Made by a program: the position numbers and the translations under genes
NCBI RefSeq assembly: GCF_003112675.1
Contig: NZ_BFAY01000005.1
Location: 1-64,000 of the forward strand
Source of the DNA: Leptospira johnsonii
GTDB taxonomy: Bacteria; Spirochaetota; Leptospiria; Leptospirales; Leptospiraceae
Length of the DNA: 64,000 bases
Direction of reading: 5' to 3'
Notes under the pieces: model-generated
The model's input: the letters and a program-made list of their open reading frames with translations, nothing else
What the model was told of the DNA's origin: nothing
The model's database searches: none
Shown: piece after piece, positions 54,454 through 63,694 of the stretch
How positions within the stretch are numbered: position 1 is the first letter of the stretch
Layout of the letters: each line of letters starts with the position of its first letter

Positions 54454-55143
54454 TCACTGTAAACTTTTGGACAATTCGGCGGTATCTCTTCCCAATTTCA
54501 GCAGGTATGCGATTAAAGCGTCTCCTGCAGTTTTTCCGGCTAATAAATTAGGAGCGGAGGAGATATCTTCTTCCGTATATGGAACTCCTACCTTTTGGAG
54601 TCCTCTCATATGGTCCGCGATCTTAGAAGCATCGACGGTGGAAGACTCTTCGAATAACCAAGGATATGCAGGCATTATGGAACCTTTTGCTGTATCTCTA
54701 GGATTAATCAAATGTGTCTTATGCCATTCCGCAGAGGGTTGTATCTGAGATTCATGAGCCAGATCCGGTCCTGTTCTTTTGGATCCCCATAGGAAAGGGT
54801 GATCGTAAACATACTCTCCCGCTTTGGAGTAACCGTCTTTTCCATAGGAATGCTGAGGGTCGAAACGATCCACTTCCCATTTAAAAGGACGTATCATCTG
54901 AGTGTGACAGTTATTACATCCTTCCTTCTGATAAACATCCCTTCCTGCCAATTCCAATGCGTTATACGGCTTTACGTTCTGAATAGGCTCTGCCGTTTTT
55001 GTGAGGAAGAAGGGAGGAACTAACTCGAATAATCCTCCGATCAAGATAGCTATCGTAGTATATAATGTGAATTTAACTCCGTGTTTTTCCCACTGATCTG
55101 TAAAACCGGAGAACCAATCCAATAATTTGTCGAACCAATTCAT
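54454..55143 (-). CDS. ccoO: cbb3 oxidase subunit II CcoO (FixO)
   Basis: A 229-residue protein with one N-terminal membrane helix and a monohaem cytochrome c domain. The haem motif CNNCH is followed by the family pattern TQMIRPFKWEVDRF, then KRTGPDLAHE and a likely axial Met in SIMPAYPWLF. Length and motifs are standard. The start overlaps the ccoN stop by 4 bp. Confidence 0.95.
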   Translation of the reverse strand: MNWFDKLLDWFSGFTDQWEKHGVKFTLYTTIAILIGGLFELVPPFFLTKTAEPIQNVKPYNALELAGRDVYQKEGCNNCHTQMIRPFKWEVDRFDPQHSYGKDGYSKAGEYVYDHPFLWGSKRTGPDLAHESQIQPSAEWHKTHLINPRDTAKGSIMPAYPWLFEESSTVDASKIADHMRGLQKVGVPYTEEDISSAPNLLAGKTAGDALIAYLLKLGRDTAELSKSLQ

Positions 55144-56579
55144 ACAACTTTCTCCTCTTTTGATCCGATCCTTAGATCGACTTCCTTGAATCCGGAGCCG
55201 GAGTTCATGATAGTACGGACTACATTATAGATCATGATGATTAACCCGGTAAAGTAGAGTCCTCCTCCGATACCACGGAACAACCTATATGGTTTTAAAG
55301 TTTCTGTGATCTGTACCCAGTTCGGGAACTTTAAAGCTCCTGTTTCGTCTATTGCTCTCCACATGGATCCTTCGCTGATTCCGGATACCCACATTGAAAC
55401 GATATACAATAAGATCCCAAGGGTCGCGATCCAGAAGTGAACGTTAGCCAGTCTTTCAGAGAATAAGTTAGTATTCCATAACCTAGGCACCAAATAATAG
55501 ATGACTGCGAAAGACATCATACCTACCCAGCCTAATGTTCCTCCGTGAACGTGTCCGATGATCCAGTCGGTATTATGACCTAAACCGCTTACTGCTCGGA
55601 TGGAAAGAAGAGGTCCTTCGAAAGTGGACATACCGTAAAATGTGAGTCCTACTAAGAGCATCTTTAAAGTAGCATCCGTTTTGATTTTTTCCTTGGCTTG
55701 AGTAAGTGTTAAAAATCCGTTTAACATACCTCCCCAAGAAGGCATCCATAACATAATACTAAATACCATCCCTGTAGTTTGTAACCAATCTGGAAGTGGA
55801 GAATAAAGTAGATGGTGAGGACCCGCCCAAATATAAAGGAAGATCAAACTCCAGAAGTGAATGATGGAGAGTCTATGACTATAAATGGGTTGTTTGATAT
55901 GTTTGGGAAGATAGTAATACATCAATCCCAGAAATGGAGTGGTGAGAACGAATGCCACCGCGTTATGTCCATACCACCATTGGATGTTTGCGTCATACAC
56001 TCCGGAGTATATAGAATAGGATTTGATCCAACTTACCGGAATAGAAAGGTTATTTACGATGAATAGGATCGGGATCGTAACCCAGGAAGCGATATAGAAC
56101 CAGATCGCTGCATATAGTTGCTTTTCTTCGCGAGTAAAGATTGTAGCGAAGTAGTTGATCAGGAAGATTACGAACCAGATCACGATCATAAGGTCCAAAG
56201 GCCATTCCAATTCGGCATATTCCTTGGATTGGTTTAAGCCTAAAGGCAGGGTGATCGCTGCCGCAATTATCGTAAGGTTGTAAAGGACTAAGTGTAAGTT
56301 TGCTAGCTTATTGCTCCAAATTCTTACTCTACAAAGTCTTTGTACAGTGTGATAAGCCGTTGCGAATATAATACTCAATGCGAACCCGAAAATCGCCGCA
56401 TTCGTATGTAAGGGTCTCAACCTGCCGAAAGTGAAGTAGGGTCCGAAATTCAATTCAGGATATACCATTTGGAAGGCGATCCATACTCCCACAAGCATGG
56501 AAGCCACGCCCCAAACCAATCCCGATATCAAAAATCCTTTGACGATCGTATCGTTATATTTTTGTTCTGAAGAACTCAT
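55140..56579 (-). CDS. ccoN: cbb3-type cytochrome c oxidase subunit I CcoN (FixN)
   Basis: A 479-residue protein with about 12 membrane helices. Diagnostic segments include RLRPLHTNAAIFGF (low-spin haem His region), WYGHNAVAFVLTTPFLG and AGPHHLLYSPLPDW (CuB/haem b3 region), and GHVHGGTLGWVGM. It is the catalytic subunit of the high-affinity oxidase used at low oxygen. The start at 56579 (MSSSEQKYND) has a GGAG ribosome-binding site 9 bp upstream and is preferred to the longer frame reaching 56690. An FNR-like box lies about 100 bp upstream. Confidence 0.95.
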   Translation of the reverse strand: MSSSEQKYNDTIVKGFLISGLVWGVASMLVGVWIAFQMVYPELNFGPYFTFGRLRPLHTNAAIFGFALSIIFATAYHTVQRLCRVRIWSNKLANLHLVLYNLTIIAAAITLPLGLNQSKEYAELEWPLDLMIVIWFVIFLINYFATIFTREEKQLYAAIWFYIASWVTIPILFIVNNLSIPVSWIKSYSIYSGVYDANIQWWYGHNAVAFVLTTPFLGLMYYYLPKHIKQPIYSHRLSIIHFWSLIFLYIWAGPHHLLYSPLPDWLQTTGMVFSIMLWMPSWGGMLNGFLTLTQAKEKIKTDATLKMLLVGLTFYGMSTFEGPLLSIRAVSGLGHNTDWIIGHVHGGTLGWVGMMSFAVIYYLVPRLWNTNLFSERLANVHFWIATLGILLYIVSMWVSGISEGSMWRAIDETGALKFPNWVQITETLKPYRLFRGIGGGLYFTGLIIMIYNVVRTIMNSGSGFKEVDLRIGSKEEKVV

Positions 56580-56676
56580 TCTTGATCTCTCCGGTTTTTC
56601 CGTGAAGGATAATTCCACATTTAGATTGGAATGTCGAAACGCAAGGATTCCGACTTCTTCTTCCTTCAAAACGGTC

Positions 56677-56690
56677 TTGATAATTGTCAA
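56677..56690 (-). promoter_or_regulatory. FNR/FixK-type box upstream of ccoNOQP
   Basis: Read on the minus strand, the site is TTGAC-AATT-ATCAA, matching the FNR/FixK consensus TTGAT-N4-ATCAA with one base difference. It lies 98 bp upstream of the ccoN start codon. Oxygen-dependent activation of cbb3 genes through such sites is well established in other bacteria. A sequence TTGACA at 56717-56722 (minus strand) is a further possible promoter element. Confidence 0.65.
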
Positions 56691-56786
56691 CTGGAGAGTG
56701 AGGAGTTGAACTTGTTTGTCAATAAATTACTATTTAATTAAATTATAATATACTTTAGAATGTGCAGGGGTTTTCGATTTTGAGAA

Positions 56787-58064
56787 TTAAAATCCTTTGA
56801 ATCTTTCGAAAGCCTCTCTTTCCAGGGATTCTCTATGATTCGGATGAGCAATTTGCGTAAGAAGTTTTGCTCTTTGTTTTAGATTTTTGCCGTAAAGATC
56901 CGCGATCCCGTATTCTGTGATTATATAATGAACATTTGCTCTGGTAGTGGTTACACTTGCACCAGGTTGTAGAATTGGAACGATCCTGGATTTTCCGTGA
57001 GAAGTTACGGAAGGAAGTGCAATGATCGGTTTTCCACCCTCAGAAAGGGAAGCTCCTCGGATAAAATCCATCTGTCCTCCCACTCCGGAATACTGTCTGG
57101 TCCCGATAGAATCCGCACATACCTGACCGGTAAGATCCACTTCGATCGCAGAATTGATCGCGGTTACTTTTGGATTTTTGCGAATATTCGCAGTATCGTT
57201 GATATAGCCGATATCTAAAAATACAACTTCCGGATTATCATCCACAAAATCGTAAAGTTTTCTGGTTCCCATCACGAATCCTGTAACTATTTTTCCAGGA
57301 TGGATCTTTTTATGTTTACCTGTGATGATCCCTTTTTCCACCAAAGGAATGACACCGTCTGAAAACATTTCCGTATGAATTCCTAGATCTTTATGATTTT
57401 GTAAACAAGAGAGGACTGCATCCGGAATAGCTCCTATTCCCATTTGTAAAGTGGCTCCGTCTTCTACAAGACCTGCTATATACTCACCGATCTTTGATTC
57501 TATTTGGTCGGGTTTCGTATATTTTGCTTCTAATAGTGGAATATTACCTTCTACTAATTTATGGATTTTGTTTATATGAACGATCCCGTCTCCATGTGTT
57601 CTGGGCATAAAACTGTTCACCTGAGCGATTACCAGATTGGCAGAATCAACCGCGGCCTTGCTTATATCGACGGAAACTCCTAAGGAGCAAAAACCATGTT
57701 TGTCAGGAGGAGAAACTGTGATAAGAGCCACATCCAAAGGCAGGATCTTTTTTCTAAATAGAGAAGGGCATTCACTTAAGAAGATGGGAAGATAATCAGC
57801 TCTTCCTTCCTTTACCGCCTCTCTCATATTCGCTCCTACGAATAGAGCGTTTGTATGAAAAGAAGACTCCATCCCATTTTGGGCGTAGGGAACTTCTCCT
57901 TCCGTATGGATATGAACCATCTCAACATTTTGTAGCTCTGAAGCTCTGGAACTTAATGCTTCGACTAGAAGTTTAGGAGCGGCGAATACGCTGTGGATGA
58001 AAACTCTTTGGTCGTTTTTGATCTCTGCAACCGCTTCATTCGGGGAAACATAATGTAAGTCCAT
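56787..58064 (-). CDS. Acetyl-CoA hydrolase/transferase family protein (4-hydroxybutyrate CoA-transferase-like)
   Basis: A 425-residue cytosolic enzyme of the CoA-transferase family I (cat1/AbfT group). Conserved features are VSPPDKHGFCSLG, MGIGAIPDAVL, GFVMGTRKLYDF, the probable catalytic Glu in INSAIEVDLTGQV, and GGQMDFIRGA with SLSEGGKPIIALPS. It transfers CoA between acyl-CoA and a short-chain acid such as acetate or butyrate. The acid specificity cannot be told from sequence. It is likely monocistronic and is followed on the same strand by the cbb3 operon. Confidence 0.9.
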   Translation of the reverse strand: MDLHYVSPNEAVAEIKNDQRVFIHSVFAAPKLLVEALSSRASELQNVEMVHIHTEGEVPYAQNGMESSFHTNALFVGANMREAVKEGRADYLPIFLSECPSLFRKKILPLDVALITVSPPDKHGFCSLGVSVDISKAAVDSANLVIAQVNSFMPRTHGDGIVHINKIHKLVEGNIPLLEAKYTKPDQIESKIGEYIAGLVEDGATLQMGIGAIPDAVLSCLQNHKDLGIHTEMFSDGVIPLVEKGIITGKHKKIHPGKIVTGFVMGTRKLYDFVDDNPEVVFLDIGYINDTANIRKNPKVTAINSAIEVDLTGQVCADSIGTRQYSGVGGQMDFIRGASLSEGGKPIIALPSVTSHGKSRIVPILQPGASVTTTRANVHYIITEYGIADLYGKNLKQRAKLLTQIAHPNHRESLEREAFERFKGF

Positions 58065-58296
58065 ATCGGAATTATTTTCCGATTTTTACCGACTAGAAGT
58101 CAAGGGACAAAATTCCGGAGAATGTATTGATATTTCTTATCTTTTGTATTTTGAACGAATATGTGAAGAAGGTCCGCTGGATCGAAAAGATCCCTAGAAT
58201 AAGGGAGAATTTTACTTCTTCTATTTCTTTCCTGAACCTTATTCTGGAACATTAAAAAGGTTTATAATTCCGGAATGGTCTGAAGAATCAGTGTAG

Positions 58297-61200
58297 ATGT
58301 ATTCCGTTTTCTCTCAAAAATTCCCGGGAGTTTTACTGATCTCAATCTTGTTGTTTGGTTTGGGATGCGAGTCGGGATCTTTTTCAAAGATAAAACCGAA
58401 AGTAGAAAACGGAATATTGGACCTAAGCAATCGTTGGGACTTCGGAAAAGAAGAACCTCTGAGTATAGAAGGGGACTGGGTATTTTATTGGTCTCAATTA
58501 TTTTCGGAGATCAAAAATAATTTAAAGTCCGATCTGGATCCTTCTCAAAAATCCAAAGAGCAAATCAAATTCGGAGATGTTCCAAATGTTTGGAACGAAT
58601 ACAAAGATCTAAACCAAAACTATCCCGGCTTCGGATATGCCACCTACAAGATACTCCTTCGTTTAGACAAACCTGAAACTGATATGGCAATTAAGATGCT
58701 GGAAGCTTCCACATCTTATAATCTTTACGTAAATGGAAAAAAGGTGATCTCGAGCGGAGTGGTCGGAAAAACTCCTGAGACAAGCGAGCCTTTGTACAGA
58801 CCTGGAGTGAGCGAATTATTCGATCTTGGTAAGGAAAATGAAATTGCGATAGAGATCTCCAATTTTTCCCATTTTAAAGGAGGCCCTTGGGCAAAGATCT
58901 ATATAGGAAAAAGAAAGGATCTGGTTACCGTACGCCAGAGTAATGTCAGATTAGATTTGTTCGTAGGTGGAGGACTTTTTGTTTTAGGTCTATATCACCT
59001 TAGCTTATTCGCATTCTTAAGAAGAGAAACCTCTACATTATATTATGGAATTCTAACAATCTGTTCCACTATCCGTATTTTGATAACAGGAGAAAGGATA
59101 TTATATTCTATTTTTCCTAATTTTGATTTCGAATGGGGATATAGGTTGGAATTAATATCCAGCTTTTTGATCGCAATATTCTTTCCATTATTTATCCGAA
59201 CCTTATATCCGGATGAGATAAACAAAAAAGTTATTCGGTTTTTAATTAGTATCGTTATAGGGCTTTCTGTAATCGTATTATTCACTCCTTTGGTCATCTA
59301 TTCCAGGACCATCTCTATTTTTGGGATTTTAGTTACTATAGCTTGCTTTTATCTAGTATACGTTTTTTGGAAAGCGATGCAGAATAAGAAGCTGGGGGCA
59401 GATGTAGGCTTATTCTTCTTTCTTCTCTTTTTTGCAGTAGTGACCAATGATATATTGTATGCGAATATGATCATAAATACTGCATACTTCTCCTCTTATG
59501 GAGTAGCTTCTTTTTTTGTGGCCCAAGCGTTTATGGTCTCTCAGAGATTTACTAGCGCCTATAAACTTTCCGAAAAATTGGCTCACGATCTACAAGAATC
59601 CAACCAACGATTGATCTCCTTGGACAAATTGAAGGACGAATTCTTAGCAAATACTTCTCATGAATTGAGAACGCCATTGCAAGGGATTATTGGAATTGCT
59701 GACTCCTTAAAAAGAGGAGTGGGTGGTCCATTATCTGAATCAATTACAAGACAATTGGGAATGATCGTCACTAGCGGACAAAGACTTTCTAGTTTAGTAA
59801 ACGATATTATAGATTTTTCTAAATTAAAACATAAAGATTTAAACTTAAATCTAAGATCCGTAGACTTATACCAAGCTGTGAATTTTACTCTAGAGTTGAA
59901 CCGGATCTCAGCTGACGAGACTAAGATAAAATTAGTGAACGCTATCTTACCTGAGTTTCCGGATTTACTCGCAGACGAAAATAGACTACAGCAGATCCTG
60001 CAAAACCTAGTGAGTAACGCGATAAAATTTACGGAGAAGGGAGAGATCGTAGTCAGTGCTCGGATCAAAGCCCTTGGGATTGCAGAGGTTAGCGTAAAAG
60101 ATACAGGAATAGGGATCGATCCTGTAGAACACCAAAAAGTATTCGAATTTTTCGAACAAGTAGAAAGAGGGGATTCCAAAAATAGTTCAGGCGCAGGTCT
60201 TGGACTTGCTATCAGCAGGGCATTAGTTGTATTACATGGAGGAGAGATCGGAGTAGAGTCCAGCTCTGGTTCTGGGTCTCGTTTTTATTTTACGATTCCA
60301 CTAGTATCAGGTAAAATCCCAAGATCGGATGGAAAAGAATTAAAAAATTATAAAGAAGGAAATCATCTTGGTTCAACGGTGGCTCTTCAAAATGAGTCTT
60401 CCGATTCTGAAAAAAATGCGAGGATCTTGGTCGTAGACGACGAACCTGTAAACTTGCAAGTAATACAAAACTATCTTTCTTTAAGAAATATTTCCTCAGT
60501 CACAGCAAAAAGTGGAATGGAAGCCTTAGAAATATTACAAAAAGACAAGGAGTTTGATGTTGTTATTTTAGATGTGATGATGCCTAAGATGTCCGGCTTA
60601 GACACAGCCAGAGAGATCCGTAAAACACTTAGCACATTGGAACTTCCCATATTGATGTTGACCGCAAAAAACCAGGACAAGGATCTAATGGCCGCGCTGA
60701 ATAATGGTGCAAATGATTATCTACTCAAACCTTTCGATTTTGAAGAATTGATCTTAAGGATCAATAATTTACTCGCTTTGGCGGACGGTCACAAGAGCCG
60801 CTTAAATCAGGAGAATGAAAAGAGAGAAGCTGTAAATAACGTAAGGCAGAGGATTAATATCGACTTACACGATCATTTAGGCGGAAAACTTACCGATCTA
60901 AAGTTTTTGTCGGAAGAATTATTGGCCCAAAACCAAGAAAATAAGCCTATCTTCAAAAAGATCAACGAAGCGGTGAATCAGTCCATCCATATCCTGAGAG
61001 AACAGATGTTGAAGATAGAGGACCTTGGATTATTGTCCGAAAATTTTATCACAGGTATCAACTTAGTTTTACTCAGAAGATATTCGGATGTGGAAAGAGA
61101 CTTGGAATTCGAATGCCAAGACGAACTACTTAAATTTTTTGAAGAAGAAAAGAATGAAACTTCTGTAATAGAACTGTATAGTATTGTAAATGAGATCACG

Positions 61201-61443
61201 AATAACGATCTAAAATACGGGCAGAGTGTTTCTAAATGGAATTTCTATTTAGAAAATGGAGATCTGATTACCGAAATGAATGCGGAATCTTCCTACCATC
61301 TCAGAAAACATAAAACCGGAAGAGGTACCGAGAATCTGATCTATAGGATCTCTGGGCTTGGTGGAAAAGTGGAAATGTCCTTAGTTGAAAACATATATAA
61401 GATAAAAATAAATATCCCGATCGGAAATTTTTCCGTAAAATAA
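58297..61443 (+). CDS. 7TM-DISM hybrid histidine kinase with a second, HisKA_3-type kinase module
   Basis: A 1048-residue membrane protein. A lipobox-like signal (LFGLGCES) precedes a jelly-roll ligand-binding domain (~35-215; IEGDWVFYW, NLYVNGKKV), seven membrane helices (~220-415), HisKA ([12 protein letters not shown], His ~455) with HATPase_c (DTGIGI, GAGLGLAIS), and REC (LVVDDEPVN; VILDVMMPKMSG, Asp ~759). Residues ~845-1048 form a second kinase-like module: NIDLHDHLGGKLTDL, as in HisKA_3 (NarX/DesK) kinases (His ~858), and a degenerate ATPase domain with EITNNDLKYG and KTGRGTENL but without a clear D-box. A NarL-type regulator follows by 20 bp and fits the HisKA_3 module. Confidence 0.9.
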   Translation: MYSVFSQKFPGVLLISILLFGLGCESGSFSKIKPKVENGILDLSNRWDFGKEEPLSIEGDWVFYWSQLFSEIKNNLKSDLDPSQKSKEQIKFGDVPNVWNEYKDLNQNYPGFGYATYKILLRLDKPETDMAIKMLEASTSYNLYVNGKKVISSGVVGKTPETSEPLYRPGVSELFDLGKENEIAIEISNFSHFKGGPWAKIYIGKRKDLVTVRQSNVRLDLFVGGGLFVLGLYHLSLFAFLRRETSTLYYGILTICSTIRILITGERILYSIFPNFDFEWGYRLELISSFLIAIFFPLFIRTLYPDEINKKVIRFLISIVIGLSVIVLFTPLVIYSRTISIFGILVTIACFYLVYVFWKAMQNKKLGADVGLFFFLLFFAVVTNDILYANMIINTAYFSSYGVASFFVAQAFMVSQRFTSAYKLSEKLAHDLQESNQRLISLDKLKDEFLANTSHELRTPLQGIIGIADSLKRGVGGPLSESITRQLGMIVTSGQRLSSLVNDIIDFSKLKHKDLNLNLRSVDLYQAVNFTLELNRISADETKIKLVNAILPEFPDLLADENRLQQILQNLVSNAIKFTEKGEIVVSARIKALGIAEVSVKDTGIGIDPVEHQKVFEFFEQVERGDSKNSSGAGLGLAISRALVVLHGGEIGVESSSGSGSRFYFTIPLVSGKIPRSDGKELKNYKEGNHLGSTVALQNESSDSEKNARILVVDDEPVNLQVIQNYLSLRNISSVTAKSGMEALEILQKDKEFDVVILDVMMPKMSGLDTAREIRKTLSTLELPILMLTAKNQDKDLMAALNNGANDYLLKPFDFEELILRINNLLALADGHKSRLNQENEKREAVNNVRQRINIDLHDHLGGKLTDLKFLSEELLAQNQENKPIFKKINEAVNQSIHILREQMLKIEDLGLLSENFITGINLVLLRRYSDVERDLEFECQDELLKFFEEEKNETSVIELYSIVNEITNNDLKYGQSVSKWNFYLENGDLITEMNAESSYHLRKHKTGRGTENLIYRISGLGGKVEMSLVENIYKIKINIPIGNFSVK

Positions 61444-61462
61444 ATAAGGTGTGAATACTGTC

Positions 61463-62101
61463 ATGAAAAGTTCGGAAATCAAAGTAGGAATCGTAGAAAA
61501 CGACGAAAGTTTTAAGAATCAGATCCTAAAGACGCTGGAATCCATTCCTGAGATAGGTGGTGTGTTCCATTGGGAATCCGCAGAATCCTTTTGGGAAGAT
61601 GAAAAGGGAAGGGCATTAGATATAATTTTTCTGGATATTATGTTATCCGAAATGAATGGAGTGGAACTTGCCGGAAAAATTTCCGCTAGGGATCCAGAAA
61701 TCTCCAAAATTATGCTCTCCAATATGAATTCGGACGAACTAATTTATGAATCCCTAAAGAACGGTGCCATCGGTTATATCCTAAAATCAGAATTAAAGGA
61801 TATCGCGGATGTGGTGGATACCGTTTTAAAAGGAGGAGCGATCATCACTCCTACCATTGCGTTTCGAGTACTGAATAGTTTTAAACAAAAGGATTATTCG
61901 GGAGAATTTAAACTGACCCCGAAAGAAAAACAGATCTTGGACGAGATGGTAAAAGGAAAGACGATCGGAAGAGTGGCGGAATTCCTAAAAGTCAGCAAAT
62001 ACACTGTCCAACACCATGTGAAGAATATATACAAAAAACTGAATGTACACAACAGAGCCGAATTGGTGAGAAAGGCGAGTGATATAGGCTTATTGCCTTA
62101 A
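61463..62101 (+). CDS. NarL/FixJ-family response regulator
   Basis: A 212-residue protein with REC (~1-120; VGIVENDESFKNQIL, IIFLDIMLSEMNG acceptor Asp, MLSNMNS, LKSELKDIADVV) and a C-terminal LuxR-type HTH (~150-210; LTPKEKQILDEMVKGKTI, VSKYTVQHHVKNIYKKLNVHNRAELV). It is presumably phosphorylated by the HisKA_3-like end of the preceding protein. A GTG at 61451 would add four residues; the ATG at 61463 is favoured by the usual N-terminal length, though the AAGG upstream is 13 bp away. Confidence 0.9.
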   Translation: MKSSEIKVGIVENDESFKNQILKTLESIPEIGGVFHWESAESFWEDEKGRALDIIFLDIMLSEMNGVELAGKISARDPEISKIMLSNMNSDELIYESLKNGAIGYILKSELKDIADVVDTVLKGGAIITPTIAFRVLNSFKQKDYSGEFKLTPKEKQILDEMVKGKTIGRVAEFLKVSKYTVQHHVKNIYKKLNVHNRAELVRKASDIGLLP

Positions 62102-62160
62102 ATGTTTTTACGAGCCGGGAATATTTATCAATGTTTCCAGTAGGAGCCGCAAACTAGTAA

Positions 62161-62952
62161 TCATTGGGAAATCGTGCTCAGCTCATCCAAGAAAGCCACC
62201 GCGAAACTTCCGGTGCCGGAAGATCTTTCTGCCGCTCTGGAACCCGCAATTGCAAAAACAGCGGATGCGGAAACTGCTGCACGTAATGCGTCTTTTTGAA
62301 CGGCTAAGAAAGAGGCGATCAATGCTCCTAAAGAACATCCCACTCCGGTAACCTTAGTCATCAGAATATGCCCCCCAGGGACCGCAAAGGTCTCTTTTCC
62401 ATCGGTGATATAATCTACTTCTCCGCTGATTGCAATTATAGCTCCAGAATTGATCGCCAATTCTTTAGCAAGAGGAAGTGCATCTGAAGAAGCAGCCGTA
62501 GAATCCACACCCTTTCCTCCGCCTACAGTGCCAGTAAGAGCCAGGATCTCGGAAGCGTTTCCTCGGATTACAGTCGGTTTATGTTGTAAAAGATCTTTCG
62601 CAATTTCAGTTCTATATCTAAGAGCGCCTACTGCGACCGGATCTAAAACCCATGGAGTTCCAGCTTTTTGGGCAGAGATCGCAGCAGCTTTAATCGCCTT
62701 AGCATCGAAATTATTTATTGTCCCTATGTTGATCAGCACTCCACCTGCGATTGCCGCGAAATCGGAAACTTCTTCTTCTGCGATGACCATTGCGGGAGAA
62801 GCTCCAGCTGCCAAAAGAACATTCGCGGTCCAGTTCGTGACCACGATATTTGTGAGCACATGTGTAAGAGGCGCGTGTTTGCGGACTTCTGCCAGGTCGG
62901 AAACCACGTCGGAAGAAGGCCAGGTTCTTTGTTTTAAAGAAGCAGTTGTCAT
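62161..62952 (-). CDS. thiM: Hydroxyethylthiazole kinase ThiM
   Basis: A 263-residue ribokinase-like enzyme. Diagnostic blocks are [17 protein letters not shown] and [11 protein letters not shown] near the N terminus, [36 protein letters not shown] and the late [14 protein letters not shown]. It phosphorylates 4-methyl-5-(2-hydroxyethyl)thiazole for thiamin salvage. No other thi gene and no TPP riboswitch were found around it. Confidence 0.94.
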   Translation of the reverse strand: MTTASLKQRTWPSSDVVSDLAEVRKHAPLTHVLTNIVVTNWTANVLLAAGASPAMVIAEEEVSDFAAIAGGVLINIGTINNFDAKAIKAAAISAQKAGTPWVLDPVAVGALRYRTEIAKDLLQHKPTVIRGNASEILALTGTVGGGKGVDSTAASSDALPLAKELAINSGAIIAISGEVDYITDGKETFAVPGGHILMTKVTGVGCSLGALIASFLAVQKDALRAAVSASAVFAIAGSRAAERSSGTGSFAVAFLDELSTISQ

Positions 62953-63364
62953 AAATTATTTTCCTTGGTCGCTTTCCGCCGTATCACGTATCCAACATAT
63001 TGAATTATATCATAGCATAGCAGAATGAGATTGTAAAGAGGCACGAGTCAAACTATTTTTCCTTTCATAAACGAATAAAGAAGAAGGAGGAAAGGAAGTG
63101 AATCTACTATAGAGGAGTCAGACTGAGTGCATCTTCATTAAGCATGCATAACGTTCTGGCTTTGAGATACTTTCTGATATTCTATCTTGGGATAAAAAAC
63201 GGACCTATTACTTAAGAGACTCATGGTCTTAGGTCGGGGACTTAACAGTTATCTTAACTTTTTTTGCGAATTTTTTTGAAATCGTAAGACATAGTGTAGG
63301 GATTATTTATAAGATCCGTCTACATTAGTAATCACTCTTATCTAGTTTTCATTAGGGAGGAATA
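62953..63364. other. Long intergenic region with possible small RNA
   Basis: The 412-bp stretch between divergently transcribed genes has no convincing ORF. A hairpin at 63202-63235 (GACC/GGTC outer stem, TAA/TTA and GAC/GTC inner pairs) is followed by a small AGTTA-TCT-TAACT stem and a run of Ts at 63247-63265, which together look like the end of a short plus-strand transcript. No clear promoter was recognised. Confidence 0.35.
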
Positions 63365-63610
63365 ATGAAAGGAAGGATTGCCGGCATCAATGAGAAGTCG
63401 AATAAAATGATTATACTTACCGAGCACGGTTACACTTTTGGGAGCGGCAATGTAGAATACATGCAATTGGATCATGTAATCACTGGCGAGCTGAGAAGTA
63501 GTGGGACTGAGATCCTTACCAATATTACTTCCGGAGACGACTTTGTGTTAGATATAGAAGCATACGATTGTTCTAAAGAGATCGCGCTTACTTTATTGAA
63601 TGCGGAATAG
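63365..63610 (+). CDS. Small hypothetical protein
   Basis: An 81-residue protein with no membrane segment and no domain that I recognise. It is rich in beta-forming residues and acidic; GRIAGINEKSNKMIILT and DHVITGEL suggest a small beta-barrel, but this is only an impression. A strong ribosome-binding site (AGGGAGGAATA before ATG) supports translation, and the long leader upstream suggests regulation. Confidence 0.7.
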   Translation: MKGRIAGINEKSNKMIILTEHGYTFGSGNVEYMQLDHVITGELRSSGTEILTNITSGDDFVLDIEAYDCSKEIALTLLNAE

Positions 63611-63659
63611 TTTTTCGATCCATTCTTGCTTTTCTAATAATAGCGAATAGCGTAAAAAT

Positions 63660-63685
63660 CCGAAGCCGGGTTCACCCGACTTCGG
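63660..63685 (-). terminator. Intrinsic terminator of the PEBP gene
   Basis: CCGAAG-C-CGGG and CCCG-A-CTTCGG form a strong stem with one internal mismatch and a short TTCA-type loop. On the minus strand it is followed by ATTTTTACG, a U-tract. It lies 10 bp past the stop codon of the minus-strand gene and could also stop the convergent small gene. Confidence 0.8.
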
Positions 63686-63694
63686 AGAAGAAAA

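Noticed and set aside
58179..58193. GGATC-GAAAA-GATCC hairpin upstream of the double kinase gene
   Set aside because: Five-base stem without a T-tract, and GATC-containing words are common in this sequence.
62953..63100. Possible TPP riboswitch upstream of thiM
   Set aside because: The conserved THI-box segments (CUGAGA and the ACCUGA-type core) were not found on the minus strand.
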